From: Bermanella sp049115935
Lineage (GTDB): Bacteria > Pseudomonadota > Gammaproteobacteria > Pseudomonadales > Oceanobacteraceae
Length of the DNA stretch: 54,199 nt
Direction: 5' to 3'
Assembly: GCA_049115935.1 (NCBI GenBank)
Contig: JAGDZK010000021.1
Span: forward strand, 1-54,199
The translations under genes and the position numbers were made by a program. Of the stretch, positions 34,349 to 43,029 are shown piece by piece. The number at the start of each line of letters is the position of its first letter. Positions within the stretch are counted from its first letter, which is position 1. The notes under the pieces are model-generated. The model did no database searches. It saw only the letters and a program-made list of their open reading frames with translations, and was not told the origin of the DNA.

Positions 34349-34364
34349 ACCCCAAGCTTGGGGT
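34349..34364. promoter_or_regulatory. 16-bp palindrome before the acetoacetyl-CoA synthetase gene
   Basis: ACCCCAAGCTTGGGGT is a perfect palindrome, followed by TTTTT on the plus strand, 27 bases before the ATG at 34392. It could be an operator, or a short attenuator with a 5-base-pair stem. Confidence 0.45.
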
Positions 34365-34391
34365 TTTTACCGAATCACTTGGAGTCAGTGT

Positions 34392-36401
34392 ATGAGCACC
34401 CCGTTATGGTCACCTTCTGCCGCGCGTATTGAGCAAAGCAACATGAAAGCGCTAATGAACTATATTGCGCAAGATGGCCATAACGTTCAGCAGTATCAGC
34501 AACTTCATGACTTCTCCATTCGCCTACCCCAATTATTTTGGAAATACCTTTGGGAGTTCGGCTCGTTCGCTGAACATACCCCTTATAAAACAGTACTCAG
34601 CAATGGGGATAAAATGCTTGAGGCTAAATGGTTTGAAGGGGCTCAATTTAACTTTGCAGAAAACTTACTAAAGTTTCGCCACGATAAAATCGCCATTACC
34701 GCTTATGACGAACGAGGCAAGCAGCAACAACTCAGTTATGCCCAGCTATATAACAAAGTCGCCAAACTGAGCGCCTATTTCAAAACACTGGGGATTGAGC
34801 CAGGTGATCGTGTGGCAGCCTTTATGCCCAACGTGCCTGAAAGTATTATTGCCATGTTAGCAGCCACAAGCTTAGGCGCGGTTTGGTCCAGCTGTTCTCC
34901 CGACTTTGGGCTTCAAGGTGTACTGGATCGCTTTGGGCAAATTAAACCAAAAATATTAATCACCACTGATGGGTATTTTTATGGCGGTAAAAAGCTCAAC
35001 AGTTTAGAAAAACTCAACCCCATATTAGAGCAGCTCCATGAGACTAATCATGTAATTGTGGTGCCCTATGCTAATCAAGATCTTTCACAAGAACATGCCC
35101 AGGCTCAACTTGGCTGCCAGCAATCTGTGACGTTATGGCAGCAATGTCTAAACAATGATGCTAATGAAATTGAATTCAGTGCACACAGTTTTGATCACCC
35201 TCTTTATATTTTATATAGCTCAGGCACCACAGGAGCACCTAAGTGCATTGTGCATGGCGCTGGCGGCACATTATTACAGCACTACAAAGAATTGGTCTTT
35301 CATACGGATGTGAAACAAGAAGATACCTTGTTTTACTACACCACTTGCGGTTGGATGATGTGGAACTGGATGGTAAGTACATTAATGACAGGCGCCACCT
35401 TAGTCATTTACGATGGTTCGCCTTTTTACCCTGGGCCTAATGTTTTATGGGACATGGCAGAAGCTGAAAACATCAGTATTTTTGGCACCAGTGCAAAATA
35501 CATAAGCGCACTCGAAAAAGCGAATTACCTACCAAATCAACAGCACAACTTAGTAAAACTTAAAACCATACTGTCAACAGGTTCACCACTGAGTAATGAA
35601 AGTTTTGACTTTGTATATAAATATATTAAACAAGATTTATGTCTAAGCAGTATTGCTGGCGGCACTGATATTGTTTCGTGTTTTACGCTAGGCAACCCAA
35701 TATTGCCGGTTTATAAAGGCGAATTGCAGTGCCTAGGTTTAGGCATGGCGGTAAATGTGTTTGATGAGCAAGGTCAAGAAGTTCCAGCAAGTTCATCTGA
35801 GCGTGGTGAGCTTGTCTGTGAAAACCCCTTTCCTTGCATGCCCATTGGTTTTTATAACGACACCAACAATGAAAAATATTTAAGCAGTTATTTTAGTCGA
35901 TTTGACAATATCTGGGCTCATGGTGATTTTGCTGAAAAAATTCAGCATGAATTTAATGGTCAACCTTATACCAGTTTAATTATTCATGGTCGCAGCGATG
36001 CCATTTTAAACCCAGGAGGGGTGCGCATTGGCACCGCTGAAATATATCGCCAAGTAGAAAAAGTCGATGCGGTGCTTGAAAGCATAGCCGTTGGTCAAAC
36101 ATTAAAACATGACGCCAGTGACATACGAGTGGTTTTATTTGTTATTTTGCGTGAGGGTGAAAGTTTAACGGATGAACTAACAAAAGAAATTAAAAATACA
36201 ATTCGTCAAAATACAACACCACGACATGTACCTGCGGTTATTATTCAAGTGCCTGATATCCCAAGAACACTGAGCGGTAAAATTGTTGAGGTAGCGGTAC
36301 GTGAAACCATTCATGGCCGCAGTGTTAAAAACACAGACGCCCTTAAAAACCCAGAGGCACTTGCGTTCTTTAAAGACTTACAAGCATTAGAACAAGCTTA
36401 A
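34392..36401 (+). CDS. aacS: Acetoacetyl-CoA synthetase
   Basis: Acyl-adenylate-forming ligase that activates acetoacetate to acetoacetyl-CoA, 669 residues. The phosphate-binding loop is YILYSSGTTGAPKCIVHG. Acetoacetate-type features are LWSPSAARIEQSNMKALM at the start, EAKWFEGAQFNFAENLL, TTCGWMMWNWM and FGTSAKYISALEKA. The hinge and catalytic lysine are in SGRSDAILN-like HGRSDAILNPGGVRIG and PRTLSGKIVEVAVRE. GGAG lies 8 bases before the ATG. Its divergent partner at 33338 makes acetoacetate in its usual reaction, so the pair probably forms one pathway. Confidence 0.95.
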   Translation: MSTPLWSPSAARIEQSNMKALMNYIAQDGHNVQQYQQLHDFSIRLPQLFWKYLWEFGSFAEHTPYKTVLSNGDKMLEAKWFEGAQFNFAENLLKFRHDKIAITAYDERGKQQQLSYAQLYNKVAKLSAYFKTLGIEPGDRVAAFMPNVPESIIAMLAATSLGAVWSSCSPDFGLQGVLDRFGQIKPKILITTDGYFYGGKKLNSLEKLNPILEQLHETNHVIVVPYANQDLSQEHAQAQLGCQQSVTLWQQCLNNDANEIEFSAHSFDHPLYILYSSGTTGAPKCIVHGAGGTLLQHYKELVFHTDVKQEDTLFYYTTCGWMMWNWMVSTLMTGATLVIYDGSPFYPGPNVLWDMAEAENISIFGTSAKYISALEKANYLPNQQHNLVKLKTILSTGSPLSNESFDFVYKYIKQDLCLSSIAGGTDIVSCFTLGNPILPVYKGELQCLGLGMAVNVFDEQGQEVPASSSERGELVCENPFPCMPIGFYNDTNNEKYLSSYFSRFDNIWAHGDFAEKIQHEFNGQPYTSLIIHGRSDAILNPGGVRIGTAEIYRQVEKVDAVLESIAVGQTLKHDASDIRVVLFVILREGESLTDELTKEIKNTIRQNTTPRHVPAVIIQVPDIPRTLSGKIVEVAVRETIHGRSVKNTDALKNPEALAFFKDLQALEQA

Positions 36402-36404
36402 TAG

Positions 36405-37250
36405 TTAATTTTGATAGCGCTGAGGGTTAGGGTCATTGGCTATTTGAGCGGCGGCCGTGATACCGTCATTGATATAACCCAACATGCGCTTGCTTTCTTC
36501 ATCTTCTTTCTTTTGGTAGCGCTTAAGAGCGGCGTTGTAGATAGCAAGCGCTTTTTGGGCGGCATTTTTATCATTTTTCTTTAATAGTAAAAATGCTTTT
36601 TTAAAGTCAGGTTCATCCTCATGTTCGCTCACCAATCTAAACTGCATCTTTGCTAAACTTACCTGAATCTCTTTTAAATACAGTCCTTTCAACCGCTGCC
36701 ATATTGTGTTTAAAAGCTCTTGTCTGGCTTGTACCCGATTATCATGGAAGGCTTGTAATAATTCATTGGTAGTTTGGTTGTGATCGGGCTTGGGGGATGC
36801 ATCGATAGAAAAATTACCCGCCCCTTGAGTTTGATAAATGAGTTTATCATTTAAAACATCCACCAGCTCAATACTAAAAGGTGTGCGAATATAACCGCGG
36901 TTTGTCACCACATAAACCACTGTACCTTTGTCATTGGCATCGTATTCAACTACTTGGCGTGATATTGGTTCTCGCTGCACCAAGAACGAAGGCTGTATAT
37001 GAACATACACGATCAGCTGAGCACTAGTTGGGATTGCACTGTAGGAAAGCTTTAATGTTTCATATTTGAGTGCAGGCTCAGGGCGTTTAATCGTTTTATC
37101 ATCGATACTGACATGTATCTGTTTATGCTGTGGCGTTAATGGATAAGGGGCAGGTAATAAATAATCATACTCAACAGTTTCTCTAATGAGGTTAGGTCCT
37201 GAACACCCTGTCAAAAATATAAAAATAAAAATCAGTGTTAATTTAACCAT
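36405..37250 (-). CDS. Predicted lipoprotein of unknown function
   Basis: The 281-residue product starts with a 15-residue hydrophobic signal and lipobox ending FLTGC (Cys16), so it is an exported lipoprotein. After SGPNLIRETVEYDYLL it has a beta-rich domain (LIVYVHIQPSFLVQREP, GTVVYVVTNRGYIRTPFSIELVD) and then a charged, helical C-terminal part (FKKAFLLLKKNDKNAAQKALAIYNAALKRYQKK) resembling a tetratricopeptide-like helix pair. I do not recognise a named family. Its start overlaps the 3' end of the sensor kinase by 13 bases, so the two are probably coexpressed and may share an envelope-sensing role. Confidence 0.8.
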   Translation of the reverse strand: MVKLTLIFIFIFLTGCSGPNLIRETVEYDYLLPAPYPLTPQHKQIHVSIDDKTIKRPEPALKYETLKLSYSAIPTSAQLIVYVHIQPSFLVQREPISRQVVEYDANDKGTVVYVVTNRGYIRTPFSIELVDVLNDKLIYQTQGAGNFSIDASPKPDHNQTTNELLQAFHDNRVQARQELLNTIWQRLKGLYLKEIQVSLAKMQFRLVSEHEDEPDFKKAFLLLKKNDKNAAQKALAIYNAALKRYQKKEDEESKRMLGYINDGITAAAQIANDPNPQRYQN

Positions 37251-40201
37251 TCTTTTAGTTTTTTCTTAATCACAATTAAATCAATAGGTTTAGACATATA
37301 ATCATTCATGCCACAGTCAATGCATTTTTCTTTATCCCCTATCATGGCATTAGCCGTCATCGCGATAATCGGTAAGTATTTAAAGCGCTCTTGCTTTCTA
37401 AGGGCGATTGTTGCTTCGTAACCATCCATGACTGGCATCTGACAGTCCATTAAAACAATATCAAAATCGGATTCATGATTATCTAATATATTTAATGCTT
37501 CTTGCCCATTAGCCGCAACTGTTACACTTAAACCAAGCTCATTCAGTAGTGTAACCGCCACTTCTTGGTTAATCTCATTATCTTCAACTAATAATATATG
37601 ACCTTTATATTGCTCAAAATTCAGAGGCTCACTTTCATTATCCGATCTTAGTGATTGAATATGTTGCTGAGTCAATAGTGGCTTAGCTTGATGTAAACAG
37701 GGCCCATCCTCAATACAGATGGCTAAAGCATCATGTATATCCTCAGGCATTACAGGCTTAATTAAATATGAAGAAAAACCCATATCTGCGAACTTTTCGG
37801 CATCTTCTACATCACCTGATGAGCTCATCATAATCAAAGGTAAATCATCATAATGTCTTTGCGATCTAATTCTGACTCCAAGCTCTGCCCCATCCATTTT
37901 GGGCATTTGCATATCTAAAATAGCCGCATCAAAGTAATCACGATGACTTGTGAGAATCCCTAATGCTTCTTGGGCGCTTGAGCATTGAATAACATTGACA
38001 CCCCATATTTTTAATAATTCACTTAATACTAAAAGATTACTTTCGTTATCATCTACGATTAATACGTTGTAATCTTCTAGGTCTAAACTAACTTGTTTTT
38101 TATGATCAAACTCACTCTTTTCTAAAACAACTGTGAATTCAAAACTACTGCCTTTTCCTACTTCACTAAATACACTAATTGAACCATTCATTAGCTCACA
38201 TAATTGTTTACATATGGCTAAACCTAACCCTGTTCCGCCGTATTGGCGTGTATCTGACCCGTCCGCTTGAGAGAAAGATTCAAATAGTGTATCTATTTGC
38301 GAACTATCGATACCGATACCGGTATCCTTAACCGAACCGTATAAAATTAGGCCCCGCTCAGGTACATCCTTTAATCCAACTTTTATTAATATTTCACCTT
38401 CAGAGGTAAATTTAAGTGCATTGGCTATTAAATTTGTGAATATTTGACGAATACGAGCAGGGTCCCCTTTAACCCAACTTTTTTCTAAACTATTAATATC
38501 CAAAATAATTTCGACATTACTGTCGTTATTACCATGATTCAAAGTAGATACGATATCTGACAACAATGATTCAATATTAAAATCTAAAAATTGAATATCT
38601 AATTTACCCGCTTCAATTTTTGAGAAATCTAAGATGTCATTTATTAAAACCAATAAATTTTCAGCACTGGATTTTGCTACCTTTATAAAATGACGTTGTT
38701 TCTGTTCAAGACCCGTTCGCAAAACAATATCAAGCATACCTAATACGCCATTCATGGGGGTGCGTATTTCGTGGCTCATATTCGCTAAAAATTGACTTTT
38801 AGCACGGGTAGCTTTTTGTGCCTCTTTCACAGATTCTGACAAGGTTAGGTTTAAATCCAGTAGCTGCTGATTCCGGTTATTAAACTGATCAGCTAAATCA
38901 GCTAACTCACCCACTTTAATACCAGTAATGGCATGGGAATGATCAAACTCCATCACTTGATCACGTATTTTCCTAAGGGGAGATATCAATACCCATTCAA
39001 GATATACGAGGCCAAATATTAACCCCGCCAAAATCGCCCATGTAAATGCCCATAATACGCTCTGTATAATACTTTCACTTTTTTCACTGAGAAGTGTCTT
39101 TGGCACCACTAAAATCAACTTTCCGTAACTATCTGGTATATGAAATATCTGAATAGAAACTGGCCCGTTTATAATAGGATCATTAGGCAAGTTTATTTGC
39201 TTGATAAAACTATTGCCTATTGTCTTTTTTGCCAAGGGGTTAGCCATTATGCTGGCGATGCGAAAACCTTCTTCAAGACTAATTTGATAACTGCTTTGCG
39301 ATAATAATTTAGCCCGCTCAGTTAGACCTCTGTTAGAGCGCGACATATTCTCCATCGCTTCGATGACATCGTTTACATTAGGAAGGTACGGGGTTGATTC
39401 AGCTGCTTTTTGAATAGAGATGTATTGCAGTTTTTGTTCTTTACTTTCTGTCATTACCGCACGCTTACTTATTTGATCATCAGGAAATGATAAAAAAGTA
39501 CCGCTGCGATCTAACACATAACCATAACCATAAAAACGTTTCGACTGTTGAGCCAGTAAGGTTTTAAAAGCCGATAAGCGAATATCTACGGTAGAGACAC
39601 CAAAGAACTTACCTTTTCGGTAAATAGGCGCCGTCGCGGTTAGCATAGGCTCAAGTGTATAAGGGTCCACATACGAGCGAGACCAATATACCTTACCAAC
39701 AGAGGCGTATCGAGCTGGCACATACCACTCTTCATTGTGATAGCCCATGCCCTTAGGGTCATTATAATCTTGGAACTGCTCAAGAGGACCATCGCTTTGG
39801 CGGCCCCAAAAAAAGCTAAATCGCGAACGACGCTTATCAAATGCATAGGGTTCGGGCCAAATACCACCGCCGACCACAAAGTCCTTAACACTTGCCTCGC
39901 TCAATGCGTGCTTAAAGGTTTGTTTAAATACTTTTTCATCCAGAGGCAGGCTTTCAGCTATATTGGCCATAGAAAGCGCTAGGGATGCTGATTTATCCAT
40001 GTATTTCGAAAGCAGGGCTACGGTGGCTTCACCGGTTTGACGAATATATTGGCGTTCTGTTTTCTCTATGGCTGGGCGCCCTTCTGTTTCCATTACCCAT
40101 AAAAACGCCCCTATCATCAGCAAAAGCATGATGACAAACAAAAAAGGCACCCTAAAAGCCAACGAACCTAAAAAGGGCTTAATTTTGGATCGATAAATCA
40201 A
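37238..40201 (-). CDS. Hybrid sensor histidine kinase with periplasmic Cache domain and two receivers
   Basis: The 987-residue protein has a first membrane segment (about 17-37) and a periplasmic double-Cache-like sensor (about 45-375, with YVPARYASVGKVYWSRSYVDP and ATAPIYRKGKFFGVSTVDI). A second membrane segment (380-402) and a HAMP region follow. The HisKA phospho-acceptor His477 is in ANMSHEIRTPMNG. The ATPase has N, G1 and G2 boxes (FTNLIANALKF, KDTGIGID, TGLGLAI). Two receiver domains have phospho-acceptors Asp763 (ILDMQMPKMDG) and Asp919 (LMDCQMPVMDG). No C-terminal HPt is present, so signal exit needs an HPt elsewhere. The frame starts with TTG at 40201 and no clear ribosome binding site. 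The ligand is unknown. Confidence 0.93.
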   Translation of the reverse strand: MIYRSKIKPFLGSLAFRVPFLFVIMLLLMIGAFLWVMETEGRPAIEKTERQYIRQTGEATVALLSKYMDKSASLALSMANIAESLPLDEKVFKQTFKHALSEASVKDFVVGGGIWPEPYAFDKRRSRFSFFWGRQSDGPLEQFQDYNDPKGMGYHNEEWYVPARYASVGKVYWSRSYVDPYTLEPMLTATAPIYRKGKFFGVSTVDIRLSAFKTLLAQQSKRFYGYGYVLDRSGTFLSFPDDQISKRAVMTESKEQKLQYISIQKAAESTPYLPNVNDVIEAMENMSRSNRGLTERAKLLSQSSYQISLEEGFRIASIMANPLAKKTIGNSFIKQINLPNDPIINGPVSIQIFHIPDSYGKLILVVPKTLLSEKSESIIQSVLWAFTWAILAGLIFGLVYLEWVLISPLRKIRDQVMEFDHSHAITGIKVGELADLADQFNNRNQQLLDLNLTLSESVKEAQKATRAKSQFLANMSHEIRTPMNGVLGMLDIVLRTGLEQKQRHFIKVAKSSAENLLVLINDILDFSKIEAGKLDIQFLDFNIESLLSDIVSTLNHGNNDSNVEIILDINSLEKSWVKGDPARIRQIFTNLIANALKFTSEGEILIKVGLKDVPERGLILYGSVKDTGIGIDSSQIDTLFESFSQADGSDTRQYGGTGLGLAICKQLCELMNGSISVFSEVGKGSSFEFTVVLEKSEFDHKKQVSLDLEDYNVLIVDDNESNLLVLSELLKIWGVNVIQCSSAQEALGILTSHRDYFDAAILDMQMPKMDGAELGVRIRSQRHYDDLPLIMMSSSGDVEDAEKFADMGFSSYLIKPVMPEDIHDALAICIEDGPCLHQAKPLLTQQHIQSLRSDNESEPLNFEQYKGHILLVEDNEINQEVAVTLLNELGLSVTVAANGQEALNILDNHESDFDIVLMDCQMPVMDGYEATIALRKQERFKYLPIIAMTANAMIGDKEKCIDCGMNDYMSKPIDLIVIKKKLKEWLN

Positions 40202-40498
40202 TGTCAGTCCATCTGTCTGGCAGTCCTATTGTAACTGTAGCCTAGATCTGAAATAGATCAGCTCACTTACCGGTTTTTACCTCATGTAAATAGCCCCATT
40301 TTTTCACGAATGTTTACACGCCAGCGCTTGACAACAGCAGATAAGGCTCTGAAAAAACAGGGATTTTTACCATTTGAGCCAATGCAGAAAAAAACTAAAA
40401 ATCAAGCCTACACATTTATATTTTCATCATTACAATGCGCGACCTTTGGCGATTTCTCCTTATTCATCATTTGCCAAAATTGTTGTACAGAGGTAACC
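40202..40498. other. Intergenic region before the GIY-YIG-like gene
   Basis: Nearly 300 bases between divergent genes. The frame of the downstream gene stays open from 40310, but that stretch lacks a ribosome binding site and reads like non-coding sequence. No repeat or clear promoter was recognised. Confidence 0.4.
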
Positions 40499-41074
40499 AT
40501 GCTTGTATACACCCTAACCAATAACATCACCGGCGACGTCTGGGTTGGCACCTGTAAAGACAGCAGTGATGAGCGCTTTATGCAGTTTCAAGAAGCCATG
40601 GCCTTAGGGGTCAAAGAAAAGATCTACAAAGACCTTCGAGATTTCGGTGTAGAGAACTTTACCGTTGAAGATTACGCCCTCGCTTATGATCGTGAAGAGT
40701 TAAAGGACATCTTTGATGACGCCATGGAAACCTATAACGGCAAAAGCCTAATTGGTGTGAAAACGAGCCTAGGCAAAACCAGCATCGCAAAATCAGCGCC
40801 GCTTAAATCAAGTGTGGGTACCGCTAAGCGTAAAACCCTAGGAAGCACTACCAAAACCGCCAGTACGGTTAAAAAAGCAGCGGCACCTGCTAAGCTGGCT
40901 ACAGGTCGAACTGGTAATGCGAAGAAAGAAAAACTTATCAAAGAAAAGCTGGCAGAAGAAAAAGCCATGCGCGAATCACAAAAAAGCAAACAAATAATGG
41001 AACAAGCGGACGAAATGGCCGCCATCATGGCTCGTCTTGACTCTCGTGGCTCGACGGTGAACAAGCGCCGTTAA
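40499..41074 (+). CDS. GIY-YIG-like domain protein with a basic, helical C-terminal tail
   Basis: From the ATG at 40499 (AGAGG 5 bases upstream) the protein has 191 residues. Residues 1-85 resemble the GIY-YIG nuclease fold: MLVYTLTNNITGDVWVGTCK, FQEAMALGVKEKIYKDLRDFG and FTVEDYALAYDREELKDIFDDAMETYNGKSLIGVK. The Tyr of the first strand is present, but the second motif reads VWVG and no clear catalytic Arg/Glu pair is evident, so nuclease activity is doubtful. Residues 95-150 are Lys/Ala/Ser/Thr-rich, like a histone-type tail, followed by a charged helix (KEKLIKEKLAEEKAMRESQK). DNA binding is inferred. Its neighbours give no functional hint. Confidence 0.72.
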   Translation: MLVYTLTNNITGDVWVGTCKDSSDERFMQFQEAMALGVKEKIYKDLRDFGVENFTVEDYALAYDREELKDIFDDAMETYNGKSLIGVKTSLGKTSIAKSAPLKSSVGTAKRKTLGSTTKTASTVKKAAAPAKLATGRTGNAKKEKLIKEKLAEEKAMRESQKSKQIMEQADEMAAIMARLDSRGSTVNKRR

Positions 41075-41088
41075 GGCGGGGTCATCTG

Positions 41089-41133
41089 ATAATTGAATCT
41101 TAACGCTCTCTTGTGACCTTAAGATTCAATTAT
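41089..41133. repeat. Perfect 15-bp inverted repeat before the TetR gene
   Basis: ATAATTGAATCTTAA and its exact complement TTAAGATTCAATTAT flank a 15-base loop. It starts 15 bases after the previous stop codon and ends against the TTGATA box of the TetR promoter candidate. It could end the upstream transcript or act as an operator; there is no T-run. Confidence 0.6.
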
Positions 41134-41160
41134 TGATAAATACACCCAACCTGCTATTTT
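41133..41160 (+). promoter_or_regulatory. Candidate promoter for the TetR gene
   Basis: TTGATA (41133-41138) and TATTTT (41155-41160) are separated by 16 bases. Transcription would start about 12 bases before the GTG at 41180, giving an almost leaderless message, which fits the lack of a ribosome binding site. Confidence 0.45.
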
Positions 41161-41179
41161 GGTCGCTTATTGTCTTACT

Positions 41180-41803
41180 GTGAAATTTAGTGTGTCTAGT
41201 AGTCGTTATCACCATGGGGATTTAAAAGCCGCGCTCATCGACGCAGCCAATGCCCTATTAAAAGAAAAAGGCATCGAAGCGCTTTCCCTTCGTACGCTTG
41301 CCAGCATGGTTGGTGTCAGTCATATGGCACCTTATGCACACTTCAAAAACAAAACCGAATTATTTCAAGCCATCGCTGCCAGTGGCTTTAACGCACTTGC
41401 TAAGCGCCAAGAGGCGGTCAATACCGATCAAAGTGCGGCCTATTTGATTCTTGATTATGGTACCCAATATATAGAGTTTGCCATTGAAAACGCGCCCCTA
41501 TATCGATTAATGCTGAGTCAGACCCAGGTCACAGGCCCGCAGCAAGATATGAGCACTAGCAATCATTTATCAGATGAACTCAAAACCGCCAGCAAGCGAC
41601 CTTATATGCTGCTAATGAATGCCTTTGCGTTAATTAGTAAAGATAAAGAGGCACAAAATGTACGTGCACAAGGGGCTTGGGCCATGGTCCATGGCATTGC
41701 CTCTTTATTAATCGATGGGCACCTGAATATCCCCAAAGGCATGAGTATGAAAGCGTTTTTAGCAAAAGCATCCATGCAAGTACTGGATTTAAATGAGCAA
41801 TAA
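41180..41803 (+). CDS. TetR/AcrR-family transcriptional regulator
   Basis: The frame is open from a TTG at 41159; I favour the GTG at 41180 (207 residues), with another GTG at 41192. None has a ribosome binding site. The N-terminal helix-turn-helix is YHHGDLKAALIDAANALL followed by LSLRTLASMVGVSHMAPYAHFKNKTELFQAIA, a clear TetR signature. The C-terminal ligand domain contains FAIENAPLYRLMLSQTQV and GAWAMVHGIASLLIDGHLNIP, typical of the WHG-type TetR C-terminal family. It is convergent with the redox operon at 41863-44582 and is a candidate regulator of it, through the repeats at 44648-44687. Confidence 0.88.
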   Translation: MKFSVSSSRYHHGDLKAALIDAANALLKEKGIEALSLRTLASMVGVSHMAPYAHFKNKTELFQAIAASGFNALAKRQEAVNTDQSAAYLILDYGTQYIEFAIENAPLYRLMLSQTQVTGPQQDMSTSNHLSDELKTASKRPYMLLMNAFALISKDKEAQNVRAQGAWAMVHGIASLLIDGHLNIPKGMSMKAFLAKASMQVLDLNEQ

Positions 41804-41833
41804 AAATCCCTAGCCACTTTCGTGACTAGGGAT
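41802..41833 (-). terminator. Intrinsic terminator between the TetR gene and the redox operon
   Basis: ATCCCTAG pairs with CTAGGGAT, with an inner CAC/GTG pair across one mismatch. On the minus strand it is followed by five T, so it mainly ends the redox operon. Confidence 0.75.
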
Positions 41834-41862
41834 AAGGCCTCTCATTAATTGCTTAACGCTTA

Positions 41863-43029
41863 TCAGTATAAAATTTCAATATCAGTGGTAGGAAATGCCA
41901 CACACGAATGCACCCAGCCAAAGTCTTTATCGGATTTTCGCAATAGTGACTCAGGCGGATTAAACACCTCACCTTGTAAAACTTTCACGCGACACAAGCT
42001 GCACTCACCAGATCGGCAGGCATTTTCAACCGTATATCCGTTACGTTCTAAACTATTTAATAACGGCTCCCCTGCTTTTGCCACAAACTGCCCACGCCCT
42101 TTTACCGTCACCGTAACATCATCTTGCTCGGTTATAACCTGTGGCCAGCCATCTAAACAGCTTGGTTTTTTCGGCGGACCGTTACATTCGATACGCATGC
42201 GTTTATCTTCAACCCCCAATGCTTTTAATTGCTCAACACAAAAATCATTAAAGGGTGTTGGGCCACAAATATAAAATGTTTTGTTAGTCGCGTCGCCAAC
42301 TATTTTTTTGATTAAATCCTTATTTAAATGTCCACTTAAACCTGTGTAATTATCCGTTGGACGCGAGATCACTTCACTTAATGTAAAGTTATCATGCTTG
42401 TTGGCTAAATCACGAAAGGTATCTTGAAAGATCACATCATTTTCATAACTGTTGCCGTAAACCAAATGGAACTTAATATTCAAACCACGGTTTAAAACAC
42501 TTTCAATCATACTGCGTGCAGGTGCCCCACCGGAGCCCCCCGCTAAAAATACCAAATCATCCCCATGAAATAACGGGTTATGATAAAACGTCCCCATTGG
42601 ACTGGTCGCACTAAATTCTTGACCGACCCTAACGTCATCGCCTAATAAATAGTGAGTAACAAAACCACCCTCCACTAATTTAACGGTTAAGTCATAATAA
42701 TTACGTTGAGTTGGGCAAGATGAAATAGCATAAGGTCGGGCCGTTTCAACACCGTTAATAGTGGTGAATAAATTAATATATTGGCCCGCTTGAAACGGTG
42801 GTAACACTTGACCTTGGCTGACTAAACGAAAGGTTTTGGTAGAAGGGGTATCTTGAAAAATTTCCGATACGGTTAATTGCAAACGCTTAGGGTGTAGTTT
42901 GGCAATGTCGTGTTTGGTTTTGTATTTTTGATCACTAAAGTCATGACCTTCCTGTTCACGTAAAGCTTTACGGGCAACTCCGTCAGAATAACCCACAATA
43001 TTATTTAATAATTCAGTTGACTGAGACAT
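41863..43029 (-). CDS. Ferredoxin-type flavin reductase (FAD, NAD(P)H and 2Fe-2S domains)
   Basis: Electron-transfer protein, 388 residues, of the phenol-hydroxylase-reductase type. About 50 N-terminal residues are not assigned. The FAD domain follows (ARPYAISSCPTQRNYYDLTVKLVEGGFVTHYL). The nucleotide domain has LVFLAGGSGGAPARSMIESVL and FYICGPTPFNDFCVEQL. A plant-type [2Fe-2S] domain ends the chain: NACRSGECSLCRV (Cys-x4-Cys-x2-Cys), then a last Cys 30 residues on in VHSCVAFP. It shares one base with the upstream oxidoreductase gene, so the two are translationally coupled. It most likely passes electrons from NAD(P)H to that partner or to a hydroxylase elsewhere. Confidence 0.9.
   Translation of the reverse strand: MSQSTELLNNIVGYSDGVARKALREQEGHDFSDQKYKTKHDIAKLHPKRLQLTVSEIFQDTPSTKTFRLVSQGQVLPPFQAGQYINLFTTINGVETARPYAISSCPTQRNYYDLTVKLVEGGFVTHYLLGDDVRVGQEFSATSPMGTFYHNPLFHGDDLVFLAGGSGGAPARSMIESVLNRGLNIKFHLVYGNSYENDVIFQDTFRDLANKHDNFTLSEVISRPTDNYTGLSGHLNKDLIKKIVGDATNKTFYICGPTPFNDFCVEQLKALGVEDKRMRIECNGPPKKPSCLDGWPQVITEQDDVTVTVKGRGQFVAKAGEPLLNSLERNGYTVENACRSGECSLCRVKVLQGEVFNPPESLLRKSDKDFGWVHSCVAFPTTDIEILY

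Noticed and set aside
37238..40201. Possible HPt domain at the kinase C terminus
   Set aside because: The chain ends right after the second receiver domain; no histidine in an HPt-like helix follows.
40310..40498. Upstream 63-residue extension of the GIY-YIG-like protein
   Set aside because: No ribosome binding site at its start, while AGAGG precedes the ATG at 40499, and the domain begins there.
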